Shown here in pieces: positions 26,631-34,910 of a stretch of 64,000 nt of DNA. Below the pieces are notes generated by a model that was not told where the DNA came from, did no database searches, and worked only from the letters and a program-made list of their open reading frames with translations. A program made the position numbers and the translations under genes. Within the stretch, counting starts at the first letter, position 1; each line of letters starts with the position of its first letter. The DNA is from Streptomyces graminofaciens. GTDB taxonomy: Bacteria; Actinomycetota; Actinomycetes; Streptomycetales; Streptomycetaceae. The DNA is taken from assembly GCF_030294945.1 (NCBI RefSeq), contig NZ_AP018448.1, positions 2,232,001 to 2,296,000 on the forward strand, read 5' to 3'.

Positions 26631-27481
26631 GACGTCGTCTCATTTGGAGTGCTGGGTAGTCTGCACGATGTGGTGATGGTCGAGCGCATGGTGCCGGACG
26701 AGTTGTGGGAACTGTTCCAGTGGGTGGTCCCGCCTGCTCCATCGCGGCCGCAGGGCGGCGGTCGGCGGCGGTACGGGGATCGTGAGGTGCTGGCCGCGAT
26801 CATCTTCGTGGCCACGACGGGTTGCACCTGGCGGCAGTTGCCGCCGGTCTTCGGCCCCTCGGGGCCGACCGCGCACCGGCGCTTCACCGAGTGGACCGCC
26901 GCCCGGGTCTGGGCGAAGCTGCACCGCGTCATCCTCGACGAACTGGGCTCGCGCGGAGAGTTGGACTGGTCACGTTGCGCGATCGACTCGGTGAACATGC
27001 GGGCCCTGAAAGGGGGGACCTGACAGGTCCGAATCCTGTAGACCGGGGCAAGAAGGGCTCGAAGGTCCACTTGATCACCGAGCGGACCGGTTTACCCCTC
27101 TCGGTCGGGATCTCCGGCGCGAACCTGCATGACAGCCAGGCACTCGAGCCGCTGGTGCGCGGCATCCCGCCGATCCGCTCCCGCCGCGGCCCGCGCAGAC
27201 GCCGGCCGGCCAAGCTGCACGCGGACAAAGGCTACGACTACGACCACCTGCGCCGATGGCTACGCAAGCGAGGTATCCGGCACCGCATCGCCCGCAAGGG
27301 CATCGAGTCCTCCACGCGACTCGGCCGACACCGTTGGACTATCGAGCGCACGATGTCATGGCTGGGCGGCTGCCGCCGTCTGCACCGCCGCTACGAACGC
27401 AAGGCCGAACACTTCCTGGCCTTCACCGCCATTGCCTGCAGCCTCATCTGCTACCGCAGACTCGCCAAATGAGACGACGTC
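26631..27481 (+). mobile_element. IS5-family (IS427-group) insertion sequence
   Basis: 851 bases bounded by perfect 17-bp inverted repeats (GACGTCGTCTCATTTGG at 26631-26647 and its complement at 27465-27481). It is flanked by a direct TAA at 26628-26630 and 27482-27484, a TNA duplication as expected for the IS427 group. Both ends and the frameshifted transposase look intact, so it may still be active. It separates the helicase loader from WhiB and may alter their expression. Confidence 0.92.
26676..27472 (+). CDS. IS5-family transposase made by -1 frameshift
   Basis: Two overlapping frames together give a full DDE transposase. The first (MVERMVPDELWELFQWVVPP, then the DUF4096-type domain) stops at 27021-27023. 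The second carries LTGPNPVDRGKKGSKVHLI, the ADKGYDYDHLR segment and the C-terminal RWTIERTMSWLGGCRRLHRR box with the catalytic Glu. The frames meet at an A3G6 run (27009-27017, in GAAAGGGGGGACC), a slippery site for a -1 shift as in other members of the group. Catalytic Asp residues lie at CAIDSVN and HADKGY. Confidence 0.88.
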
Positions 27482-27612
27482 TAAACCGGCCTCTCCCCCA
27501 CCCTCCCTCACCTCCGGTGCGGCACCACCGCGCCCCCACCCCGCCTCACCGTGCATCTCCGCGCCCACCCTGCCGGCGCCTGGCGCGTGCTGAGGCGTAC
27601 CCGGAGATCCTC

Positions 27613-28248
27613 TTGCGCACCATCAACACGAACGACACCACGCGCCCGACGCTACGCGGGATCGCCGACCACAGCTGGCACGTCCGGGGCCTGTGCCACG
27701 GCATGCCCGCCGACGACGCCGACGAGCTGTTCTTCCACGCCCCGCGTGACCACGCCGCCGCCGCGGAAGCCAGGTCCATCTGCGGCCGGTGCCCGGTCAA
27801 GAAGGACTGCTTCGCCTACGCCCTGGACAACGACATCCGCCACGGGATGTGGGGCGGGCTGACCGAGATCGAGCGCCGCCCCTGGCACGCCCGGGTCAGC
27901 AAGCGCCTCGACTACGCCCGGGTCAAGGCTGCCTTCCAAGGCCGCGACGTCCACCTCAGCGACGCCGAACGTGAGGCCGTCGTCCGCCACGCCTACGCCC
28001 GCGGATGGTCCCCCGAGCGTCTCGCCTACACCCTCCAGCTCGAACTCGACTGGGCCCGCGACCTGATGCGCCGGGCCGCCCACGACGTCGCCGACCGCGA
28101 CCGGTTCTGGGGCCTGTACGACGAGGCCGACCCCACGACCAACAAAGACGGGGACGAGGACGGCGACGGGGACGAGGTCACCGTCTCGCCCGTGCCCCGC
28201 CAGGTGCACACCCAGGCTCTGATCACCGCACTCGGAAAGGCAGCATGA
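27613..28248 (+). CDS. WhiB-family iron-sulfur regulator
   Basis: 211 residues from TTG 27613 after GGAG. Four cysteines in the WhiB pattern (GLCHGM, then CGRCPVKKDC) bind a 4Fe-4S cluster, followed by the GMWGGLTEIERR turn. The C-terminal 110 residues are an unusual helical extension ending in an acidic stretch (NKDGDEDGDGDE). WhiB proteins usually bind the housekeeping sigma factor and adjust promoters. On this element it could sense redox state and control transfer genes. It overlaps the next gene by ATGA. Confidence 0.85.
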   Translation: MRTINTNDTTRPTLRGIADHSWHVRGLCHGMPADDADELFFHAPRDHAAAAEARSICGRCPVKKDCFAYALDNDIRHGMWGGLTEIERRPWHARVSKRLDYARVKAAFQGRDVHLSDAEREAVVRHAYARGWSPERLAYTLQLELDWARDLMRRAAHDVADRDRFWGLYDEADPTTNKDGDEDGDGDEVTVSPVPRQVHTQALITALGKAA

Positions 28249-29903
28249 CCCGCCCCACCGCCCTACCACTGACCGCCGCCTCTTTCGAACCCTCACCCCG
28301 GATGATCGCCGCCGCTGCCCTGTCGGTCCTCGCTGTACTGGGAGGTGGATGGCTGGTCCGGCGGGCCCGTGCCCGCGCAGGAACGGCGCGGTCGTCCGCC
28401 CCGGCGGTGTGGGTCGCATCCCTTGCCGCGATCGGCTGCACTGCCTACAGCGCCGATACCAGCTGGCGCTTCGCCGCGGACTACCTCGACATGGACGGCA
28501 CCGCCGAGCGCGCCGCCATGTTCGCCGCCGCCGAACTCGCCCTCTTCGCCACCGCCCTGATGGCCCGCCAGAACCTCAACACCCAGGGCGCGCCCGGCCT
28601 GCCCGGGATACTCGTCTGGATGATCACCGGCGTGCAGGTGATCCCCGCCTACGCCGAGTCCGGACCGGTCGGCGGGACTGTGCGGGCGTTCGTCGGACCG
28701 GTCATGGCCGCGATGCTCTGGCATCAGGCCATGGGCATCGAGCTGCGGTTGCGCAAGCCCGGCGCCGCCTCGCACGGCATCCTGGCCACCCTCGGACGGG
28801 AAGTACGCGAGCGCCTGCTCTCCCGCCTGGGCATCGCCGAACGCGACCGGGACGCCGCCCAGATCACCCGCCACCGGGCCACCGCCCAGGCCGTCGCCCT
28901 GGCCGCCCGCCTGGCAGAACGTTCCGCCCAAAGCCGTGAGAGCCGGCGGGGCCGGCGGATCACACGTCGGCTGTCCAAGGCCCTGGCACGGGCTGGCGTC
29001 GGCACCGACCTGAAGCAGCGGCGCGCGCTCCTGGACCAGCTCGCCGCCCACCGGCATGCCACCGCGCTCGCCACCATCGACCTGCCCTCGCCCTGGACGC
29101 TGCCGCCGCAGGACGAGCACCACGAAGACCACGGTCTTGTCCTTCCGGCCATCGCCGACGGGACGGCAGCCGGGCAACGAACGGGCCGCACGCTCGCGGT
29201 CGCCGATGCGTGCACCGCACCGGATGGGGACGGTCCCGAAACGGACCCTGCGGATCTGATTGCGGGAACGGCGTACTCCGCGACCGGGGACCATCCCCAC
29301 ACGGTCCCCGCAATCGGGGACCGCGAATCGAATCGGGACCGGGACATGGATCCCGCGAACGGGGACCGGGACAAGGCCGTCCCCGGGACCGGCAACATCG
29401 GGGACCGCGCGGAAGCGAACGGGGCAGTCGGGGACAAAACCGCAGCTCAGAGCCCGGGTGGCCCGTCCCCAACGCGGGCCCCAAACGGGCACAATGCCCC
29501 AGACTCTGGAACGGGGACCGATCCCGCTGGGGACCGTCCCCAATCAGTCCCCGACGGGGACCACGGTGACCCCGGAACGGGGACCGAGTCGGTTGGGGAC
29601 CGTCCCCACACGGTCCCCAACCGCAGGGGGCCGAAAGCATCCCGGAACCGGTCCCGAGGCGGCCACGGCAAGCCGTCCCGAAGGCAGGGGAAGGTGAGTG
29701 TGGACCAACTCGTCACCCAGCTCCGCCCCCACGTGCCCGAACTGCTGGAGAGGGACGGGAATGCCGAGGTCACGCGCACCCAGCTCAGGGAGATTATGCG
29801 CGCCCACGGCATCGGCATCCGCAACGACCGCCTCACGCCGGTCCTGGAACGCCTGCGGCACGAAACGGCCACCTCCAACGCAAAGAAGAGGAGCGCACGG
29901 TGA
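28245..29903 (+). CDS. Repeat-rich membrane protein (SpdB/DUF2637-like)
   Basis: 552 residues. The first 170 hold about four hydrophobic segments (AAAALSVLAVLGGGWL, APAVWVASLAAIGCTAY, AAMFAAAELALFATALM, AFVGPVMAAMLWHQ), resembling spread proteins of Streptomyces plasmids. A basic helical middle (RRGRRITRRLSKALARAG) leads to a Gly/Asp/Pro-rich repeat region of about 140 residues (GDRPHTVP units) and a small C-terminal helical domain (VSVDQLVTQLRPHVPELLER). The repeats arise from many GGGGACC / GTCCCC words in the DNA. It is coupled to WhiB and to the next small gene by overlaps. A role in transfer or spreading is inferred. Confidence 0.6.
   Translation: MTRPTALPLTAASFEPSPRMIAAAALSVLAVLGGGWLVRRARARAGTARSSAPAVWVASLAAIGCTAYSADTSWRFAADYLDMDGTAERAAMFAAAELALFATALMARQNLNTQGAPGLPGILVWMITGVQVIPAYAESGPVGGTVRAFVGPVMAAMLWHQAMGIELRLRKPGAASHGILATLGREVRERLLSRLGIAERDRDAAQITRHRATAQAVALAARLAERSAQSRESRRGRRITRRLSKALARAGVGTDLKQRRALLDQLAAHRHATALATIDLPSPWTLPPQDEHHEDHGLVLPAIADGTAAGQRTGRTLAVADACTAPDGDGPETDPADLIAGTAYSATGDHPHTVPAIGDRESNRDRDMDPANGDRDKAVPGTGNIGDRAEANGAVGDKTAAQSPGGPSPTRAPNGHNAPDSGTGTDPAGDRPQSVPDGDHGDPGTGTESVGDRPHTVPNRRGPKASRNRSRGGHGKPSRRQGKVSVDQLVTQLRPHVPELLERDGNAEVTRTQLREIMRAHGIGIRNDRLTPVLERLRHETATSNAKKRSAR
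29226..29620 (+). repeat. Cluster of GGGGAC / GTCCCC words inside the membrane-protein gene
   Basis: About eleven GGGGAC and eight GTCCCC words occur in 395 bases, often paired as short palindromes (GGGGACCGTCCCC at 29529 and 29595). They keep the reading frame and encode GDR and VP pairs. Spacing is irregular, so this is not a CRISPR array. It may be only a low-complexity coding repeat, or a DNA-binding array comparable in scale to the 8-bp recognition repeats of Streptomyces transfer proteins. Confidence 0.65.
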
Positions 29904-30091
29904 AGACGTGCCCGCGCATGTCGCGCATCAGGTCCGACTTCGAGAAGGACATCCGGTTCCTGACCGTCTACGCCGAACGCAAAGCCGGTACCCCTCCGGC
30001 CAAGACCAGCGCGAAGCAGGCGATCACGGTCAAGCGCAACATGGCCCGCGCGATGAGCCGCCACTTCGCACGCTGCCCCGAGTGCGGCTGA
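29900..30091 (+). CDS. Small basic hypothetical protein
   Basis: 63 residues, starting at GTG 29900 and overlapping the upstream stop by GTGA, with AGAGGAG ahead of it. The sequence is basic and helical (FEKDIRFLTVYAERKAGTPP) and ends in HFARCPECG, a possible metal-binding pair. No named family recognised. Its coupling into the WhiB operon supports it as a real gene. Confidence 0.6.
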   Translation: MKTCPRMSRIRSDFEKDIRFLTVYAERKAGTPPAKTSAKQAITVKRNMARAMSRHFARCPECG

Positions 30092-30137
30092 CACCCCCAT
30101 AGACGCAGGTAAGACCACTCCACATCACTCAACCGCC

Positions 30138-30168
30138 GTGGTGGCCCGGCCTCAAGCCGGGCCACCAC
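30138..30168. terminator. Strong hairpin after the WhiB operon
   Basis: A perfect 13-bp GC-rich stem (GTGGTGGCCCGGC with GCCGGGCCACCAC) and a 5-base loop lie 47 bases after the last stop of the operon. No U-tract follows, as is common for Streptomyces terminators. Confidence 0.65.
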
Positions 30169-30192
30169 GCCCTCCACAACGAAGGACACGCC

Positions 30193-30429
30193 ATCCGACC
30201 CCCGTATCCACGGACGTACGCCCCCACGACCGCCGAGGCGGCCGCCTGGGCTGACGTCCTGGTCCTCCACCAGCTCCTGCACGCGGCCGTGCTCGCCCCG
30301 AATGGCCAGTGGCTCGTCCAGGACACAGCCGAAACGGGCGTCCGAGTCTTCGACGGACCGGCCGCCGTGGTCGACCTCGTCGCCGAAATCCAGCACCGCC
30401 TCCGCACCCCGAGGAACCGCGCCCGATGA
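30193..30429 (+). CDS. Small hypothetical protein, probably with an ATC start
   Basis: A good coding frame runs from just after the hairpin to TGA 30427-30429 and overlaps the MobC start (ATGA). It has no ATG, GTG or TTG at its front. The only sensible initiation point is ATC 30193, six bases after GAAGGA. The product is about 78 residues (RPPYPRTYAPTTAEAAAWAD, then VLVLHQLLHAAVLAPNGQWL) and looks like a folded small domain. No family recognised. If the ATC start is wrong, an internal CTG or GTG would give a shorter protein. Confidence 0.45.
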   Translation: MRPPYPRTYAPTTAEAAAWADVLVLHQLLHAAVLAPNGQWLVQDTAETGVRVFDGPAAVVDLVAEIQHRLRTPRNRAR

Positions 30430-31088
30430 CGAACTCGACTCCAAACCCCGCCCCCACGCCGGATGAGCCGATCCCCAACTCGCTTGCTGTGCGAGCAAGT
30501 TATCGCAAGAGCATTGCTCCCGTCGGGAGCAATGCTCTTGCCTCCCCCGCCCCTGAAGCGGCGGGAGAAGTCCGGCGCCAGGGGGCGCCGAACGAGCAGG
30601 ATGCGACCGAGGGCGGCTCGCGTCCGGGGGAAGAGCACACGCATACCTGCCACACCGAGCAGTGCGCCCACACCGCACCCTCGAAGCCGCACGTGCAGCA
30701 GCGCGAGCGCCTGCGTGACGAGCACAAGCGCGTGCGCCAGCCCAGCTGCCGCATGAACGACGACGAGTACCAGCTGCTCGCACGTGCAGCGTCCGCGTGC
30801 CGTATGAGCGTCGCCAGTTTCCTTGCCCACGCCGCTCTCAAAGCCGCCTGCGATCTCGACCGCACCGCCGCCGAGATCGCCACCGAACGCGAAGTGCTGA
30901 ACGAGCTGTTCGCCCTGCGCCGGCACCTCGGACACATCGGCAACAACGTCAATCAGGTGGCCAAGGCCCTGAACTCGGGTGCGGACGCCCCGAACACGGT
31001 GGCGGTCCTCGACGCCGTGACCCGCGCGGCCCGCCGCGTGGACGCCTTCACCCGGCACTACCTGGAGACCGAGACCACCGCGGCATGA
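30426..31088 (+). CDS. mobC: MobC-like relaxosome protein
   Basis: 220 residues. The C-terminal 120 match MobC-type accessory proteins: CRMNDDEYQLLARAASACRM, a ribbon-helix-helix-like start, then LRRHLGHIGNNVNQVAKALN, the conserved MobC core. MobC helps the relaxase open oriT. The N-terminal 100 residues are low-complexity and overlap a strong DNA hairpin at 30506-30540, so the true start could be further downstream and the hairpin part of oriT. The gene is joined to the relaxase by an ATGA overlap. Confidence 0.8.
   Translation: MTNSTPNPAPTPDEPIPNSLAVRASYRKSIAPVGSNALASPAPEAAGEVRRQGAPNEQDATEGGSRPGEEHTHTCHTEQCAHTAPSKPHVQQRERLRDEHKRVRQPSCRMNDDEYQLLARAASACRMSVASFLAHAALKAACDLDRTAAEIATEREVLNELFALRRHLGHIGNNVNQVAKALNSGADAPNTVAVLDAVTRAARRVDAFTRHYLETETTAA
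30483..30540. other. Candidate origin of transfer (oriT)
   Basis: Two adjacent inverted repeats: CTTGCT-GTGCG-AGCAAG (30483-30499) and a perfect 16-bp stem CAAGAGCATTGCTCCC (30506-30521) with its complement at 30525-30540 around a 3-base loop. The segment is clearly more AT-rich than its surroundings and sits just upstream of the conserved part of mobC and the relaxase gene, where oriT is usually found. No nic site is proven. Confidence 0.5.
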
Positions 31089-32812
31089 TTCCCCGAGTCC
31101 ACGATCGCGGGCAGCGCACCATCGGCTTGCTCTACTACCTCTACGGGCCCGGCACCCACGAGGAGCACATCGACCCCCACCTGGTTGCCGCCTGGGACAG
31201 CCTCGCCCCTGACCCCGGCCGCGACCCGAACGCCACATACGCCGACCTCCAGCAGCTGCTGGACATGCCCGTCGAGGCCCTCGCCAAAGGCCGTCGGCCC
31301 AAGAAGCACGTATGGCACCTGTCCGTCCGGGCGGCCCCCGAGGACCCCATCCTCAGCGACGAGCAGTGGGGCGACATCGCCCGGCGCATGGTCGCGGCCA
31401 CCGGCATCGCCCCCGACGGCGACGACGCGGCATGCCGCTGGGCCGCCGTACGGCACGCCGACGACCACATCCACATCATCGCCACGCTCGTCCGCGAGGA
31501 CCGCCGCCGGCCACGGCTGAACAATGACGCCGCCCGGTCCCAGGCCGAAGCCAGGCTGATCGAAGCCGAGTACGGGCTCAAGCAGCTCAACACCGGTGAC
31601 GGCACCGCCGCCAAACGACCCACCAGCGCCGAGCGCCACAAGGCCGAACGCGAGGGCCGCGAGCGCCCCGCCCGCGAGGAACTGCGCGAGACCGTACGGC
31701 AGGCAGTTGCCGGCGCCACGAGTGAGGAGGAGTTCTTCGACCGCCTGGCCGACGCCGGCGTACTGATCCACAAGCGCGTCGCGCCCTCCGGCGACCTCCT
31801 CGGCTACAAGGTCGCGCTCCCCGACGACCGCAACGAAGACCAGGAGCCCGTCTTCTACGCCGGTTCCACCCTCTCCCCCGACCTGTCCCTGCCCCGTATC
31901 CGTAAACGCTTCTCCAACGGCACCCCCTCACCGAGCGCCGACACGTCCTCGGACCAGGCCACCCCCCTGGAGCCGAGCGGCCCGGCCACGGCCAGGCGCC
32001 GGGCGGCCACGGCCGTATGGCAGGCGGTGCTGGTCATCGACGGCGGCCAGGACGCGGCGGTGGCCGCGCAGATCGCGGCGGCCGGGGAAATCCTGGACGC
32101 ACTCGCCCAGACCTCAGCCGCCCACACCCGTACCCAACTGCGCGATGCGGCCTTCGCGTTCGAACGGGCCACCCGCTCTCACGTACGAGCTGAACGCGGG
32201 CGCGACCGCGCCCTGCGCGAAGCCGCCCGCGACCTCGTCTACAGCGGACCCGCCCTCGGCCGCGGAGAGGACGGAGCCACCACGGCGATGCTGATCGACA
32301 TGGCGTTCTTCCTCGTCACGGCCGCAGCCCACTGGCACGCGAAGAAGAACCACGCCCAGCAGGCCGCCGCCGCCCGCCAGGCCGCCGAGCACCTGCGCGC
32401 CGCCTACCAGGCCGCCGCCGGCATCCCATTGGGGGTGCTGTACCAGCGGGGACGACATCTGTCGCAGCCACTGCGGCACAAGCAGGCTGCCTGCCTACGA
32501 GCGGCGGTGCCGCAGTTGGCCGAGCAGATCCTGGCTGAGCCGGGCTGGTACGCCCTCGCGGCCACCCTCGCCGACGCCGAGAGCGCCGGCCACGATCCGG
32601 CGGTGCTGCTGGCCGAGGCCGCCGCCCGGCGAGAGCTGGGCACCGCCGACTCCATCAGCGACGTGCTGGTGTGGCGGCTGCGCCGCATGGCCGATCTGCC
32701 CGCCGACGCAACCACGATGCCCATCGACTCCATCCCTACCTCGGCCAGTACGCCGGGGCGTGCGACAAAGCCCGCAGCGGGCCGCGGCGAGGGTCCGGGC
32801 AAGGCCCGCTGA
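31085..32812 (+). CDS. Relaxase (MobP-like, Relaxase/Mobilization nuclease domain)
   Basis: 575 residues from ATG 31085, overlapping the MobC stop. The catalytic histidine cluster HADDHIHIIATL (HxDxxHxH) lies near residue 123, and the KKHVWHLSVRAAPED strand precedes it. A Tyr nucleophile candidate is in the N-terminal LLYYLYGPG. The C-terminal half is helical and Ala-rich and may contact the coupling protein. It should nick oriT and lead single-stranded DNA through the type IV channel whose genes begin at 62192. This sets the element apart from TraB-type Streptomyces elements that move double-stranded DNA. Confidence 0.88.
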   Translation: MIPRVHDRGQRTIGLLYYLYGPGTHEEHIDPHLVAAWDSLAPDPGRDPNATYADLQQLLDMPVEALAKGRRPKKHVWHLSVRAAPEDPILSDEQWGDIARRMVAATGIAPDGDDAACRWAAVRHADDHIHIIATLVREDRRRPRLNNDAARSQAEARLIEAEYGLKQLNTGDGTAAKRPTSAERHKAEREGRERPAREELRETVRQAVAGATSEEEFFDRLADAGVLIHKRVAPSGDLLGYKVALPDDRNEDQEPVFYAGSTLSPDLSLPRIRKRFSNGTPSPSADTSSDQATPLEPSGPATARRRAATAVWQAVLVIDGGQDAAVAAQIAAAGEILDALAQTSAAHTRTQLRDAAFAFERATRSHVRAERGRDRALREAARDLVYSGPALGRGEDGATTAMLIDMAFFLVTAAAHWHAKKNHAQQAAAARQAAEHLRAAYQAAAGIPLGVLYQRGRHLSQPLRHKQAACLRAAVPQLAEQILAEPGWYALAATLADAESAGHDPAVLLAEAAARRELGTADSISDVLVWRLRRMADLPADATTMPIDSIPTSASTPGRATKPAAGRGEGPGKAR

Positions 32813-32893
32813 TTACGGAGTCTGAGAATTGAAGCAGGTCAGGTGCATGAGGCACCCTCCTTGTGGCCTGTCAGACGAAGAGAAGGAGAGCAG

Positions 32894-33340
32894 ATGTTCG
32901 GACGTGCTCGTGCCCACCGTGAATTCCGTGAAGCCCAGCGTGCCGGCCACGCCCTGCTGCACACCATGCAGTCGCATCCCGGCTTCCAGCCTCCGGCACC
33001 CCCTGCTGATCAGGCTCCGGACCCGGCCGCGGAGGCGGTAGTGCCCGACTTCCTGCCGCCGGACCTGCGGGTCCCCTCGCGTCAGGATGTCGAGGGCCTG
33101 ATGATGCGCTGGCAGCAGCCACTCGTCATCGACGGCGAGGTCCGTTCGTGCCCCGAGTGCGGCGCATACCGGGACTGGATCATCTTCAGCATGTGCGACG
33201 ACACGATCCACCTGCGCTGCCGGGCCGGCCACACAACGCCGGAGCCCCGCCTCGACCCGGTGTGGTTCAACCGCAACTCCGGTCCGGTCGATCACTTCCA
33301 TCCCACCCTCGACGAGGGCCTGCGCCACCTCGGCCACTGA
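32894..33340 (+). CDS. Hypothetical protein with a zinc-ribbon-like motif
   Basis: 148 residues from ATG 32894 after GGAGAG. The C-terminal half has CPECG, CDD and CRAGH spaced as a possible treble-clef or ribbon (RSCPECGAYRDWIIFSMCDD then TIHLRCRAGHTT). The N-terminus is basic. No named family recognised. It lies downstream of the relaxase on the same strand. Confidence 0.6.
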   Translation: MFGRARAHREFREAQRAGHALLHTMQSHPGFQPPAPPADQAPDPAAEAVVPDFLPPDLRVPSRQDVEGLMMRWQQPLVIDGEVRSCPECGAYRDWIIFSMCDDTIHLRCRAGHTTPEPRLDPVWFNRNSGPVDHFHPTLDEGLRHLGH

Positions 33341-33345
33341 AGCCG

Positions 33346-33443
33346 GCGAAACCCCTGAAACCCCAACTCCCCTTCTCTCTGCCGGTGCCCGGAGGGCCGG
33401 CGCAGTCAACCTGTCCGCTTCGCAGGCCACTTAGGGGTTTCGC
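33346..33443 (+). promoter_or_regulatory. Long-range inverted repeat that can cover a ribosome site
   Basis: GCGAAACCCCT at 33346-33356 is perfectly complementary to AGGGGTTTCGC at 33433-33443. The second arm contains the AGGGG ribosome site and touches the ATG of the lipoprotein gene. Pairing in the mRNA would hide that start, so this looks like an on/off structure for translation. No ligand or family is recognised. Confidence 0.4.
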
Positions 33444-34139
33444 ATGCGCCTTCCCACCACGACCATCCTCAGCCTCAGCGCTCTCGCCGCTCTGGTTCTG
33501 ACCGGCTGCTCGACGGGCAGCACCACCTCCGCCGAGCCGGCCTCCCCCACAACCGCCGCGCCGCGCAAGGTGGGCTCGAATACCGCAGCGTCGGCGCCGC
33601 TGTCCTCGGCCGCACTGAGCAAGCGGCTTCTTGACGAGAGCGACCTCGGCGAAGGCTACAGCCGCAAGCCGCAGCGCCCGGCCACGCACGACGATGTCAC
33701 CGTGATCGGCTGCCCGGCACTGGCCAAGCTCGGCAGCAGCGCCGCCACCGGCACCGGCCCGTCCTTCCCCCGCCAGGCGAAGGCGTCCTTCACCTACGCC
33801 GGCGGCAGCGACTCCGAGGTGTCCGAGGAGCTGTACAGCGACACCGCGACGAAGCTTTCGCAGGGCATCGGGGAGATCTTCGACGCGATGACCGCCTGCC
33901 CCACGTACCAGCTCGTGTCGGGCAGCATCGTCATCGACATGGGCACGAAGCAGACGGCCGCCCCGGACCTGGGTGACGAGCAGTGGAGCCAGCTGCTCAC
34001 CTACGCGGTCGGCGGGCAGCGCAGCGTCGTCAAGCAGACGGCGATCCGCACCGGCACGATTCTGGTGGTCCTGTCCGGGGCGCCCGCTCTCGTCGACGCC
34101 CATCTCGCCGACGCCGTCCAGGCGGCGCAGGCCCGCTGA
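33444..34139 (+). CDS. Secreted lipoprotein
   Basis: 231 residues. A type II signal peptide with the lipobox ALVLTGCS puts the lipidated Cys at residue 22. After a Ser/Thr/Ala-rich linker comes a compact domain (LSKRLLDESDLGEGYSRKPQ, DVTVIGCPAL, FDAMTACPTYQL) resembling PknH-like extracellular sensor lipoproteins of Streptomyces. Probably anchored on the outer face of the membrane. On a conjugative element it may act in surface exclusion or mating contact, but that is only inference. Confidence 0.75.
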   Translation: MRLPTTTILSLSALAALVLTGCSTGSTTSAEPASPTTAAPRKVGSNTAASAPLSSAALSKRLLDESDLGEGYSRKPQRPATHDDVTVIGCPALAKLGSSAATGTGPSFPRQAKASFTYAGGSDSEVSEELYSDTATKLSQGIGEIFDAMTACPTYQLVSGSIVIDMGTKQTAAPDLGDEQWSQLLTYAVGGQRSVVKQTAIRTGTILVVLSGAPALVDAHLADAVQAAQAR

Positions 34140-34312
34140 CACTCGACGCTCCGTCGCGCCCCGTTCTCCCCGCTGCCAGGCAGTGGAGAACGGGGCGTTC
34201 GTCATCCAGCATTACCGTGCTGCAGGGCCCTGCACACAGCGAGGGCCATGCTCCGGCTCCGGCTTCGGCCGTCAGCCATCCAGACGCTGTCGTACGAAGA
34301 GAGGTCACCGGC

Positions 34313-34768
34313 GTGGTGAACCGTCCCACGAAGACCCGCGGGTGTTTCGCGTTCGTCACTACACCGCGCCGTGAGGTCGTACTGCAGCTGCGGGACAACA
34401 AGGCCGGCATCGGCTGGCCGGGGCGCTGGTCGCTTCCCGGCGGCGGACGTGAGGCGGACGAGACGCCGCTCGAGACGGTCCTGCGCGAGTTGCTGGAAGA
34501 GACTGGCATCGTACCCACGGTGATCGAAGAAGTGGCTGTCACCGCCTACGAGGAGGGCAAGACGCCACCCCACGTGTTCGCCGCAGTCTGGGACGGCACC
34601 GAGAGCGAGCTGGTCCTCGGCGAAGGGCAGGCCCTTCGTCTGTTCCCGCTGGACGCTCTGCCCGAGCCGATGCCGCCCCATGTCCGGCACTACGTCGAAC
34701 AGCTCGCACTGCGCCTGCCACCCCGTAGGAACGACCCCACGCCACCCACATCCTCCGGGTTCCTGTGA
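34313..34768 (+). CDS. Nudix hydrolase
   Basis: 151 residues from GTG 34313 after GAGAGG. A complete Nudix box is present (GGREADETPLETVLRELLEE then TGI), matching Gx5Ex7REUxEExGU. It hydrolyses a nucleoside diphosphate linked to some group X, such as an oxidised nucleotide, in the cytoplasm. The C-terminal tail is Pro-rich and without known domain. A strong terminator follows. Confidence 0.88.
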   Translation: MVNRPTKTRGCFAFVTTPRREVVLQLRDNKAGIGWPGRWSLPGGGREADETPLETVLRELLEETGIVPTVIEEVAVTAYEEGKTPPHVFAAVWDGTESELVLGEGQALRLFPLDALPEPMPPHVRHYVEQLALRLPPRRNDPTPPTSSGFL

Positions 34769-34802
34769 GCACCGGGACGGCACGGCACGGCGCAACGAAA
34801 AC

Positions 34803-34846
34803 GGGCCCGGTTTCCTCACCTTGACGAAGGTGAGGAAACCGGGCCC
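34803..34846. terminator. Strong terminator hairpin
   Basis: A perfect 20-bp stem (GGGCCCGGTTTCCTCACCTT and its complement) with the 4-base loop GACG lies 35 bases after the Nudix stop and before the convergent gene at 34911. It can stop transcription from both sides. Confidence 0.88.
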
Positions 34847-34910
34847 TTGGGTGACGCGGCGGCCAGGCACGGCGCGTCCAGAGCAGGCCGGTGCCTGCCG
34901 CCACAGGGGG

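Noticed and set aside
29226..29620. CRISPR array
   Set aside because: The repeated words are only 6-8 bases, irregularly spaced, on both strands and inside an open protein frame. No cas genes are present in the window.
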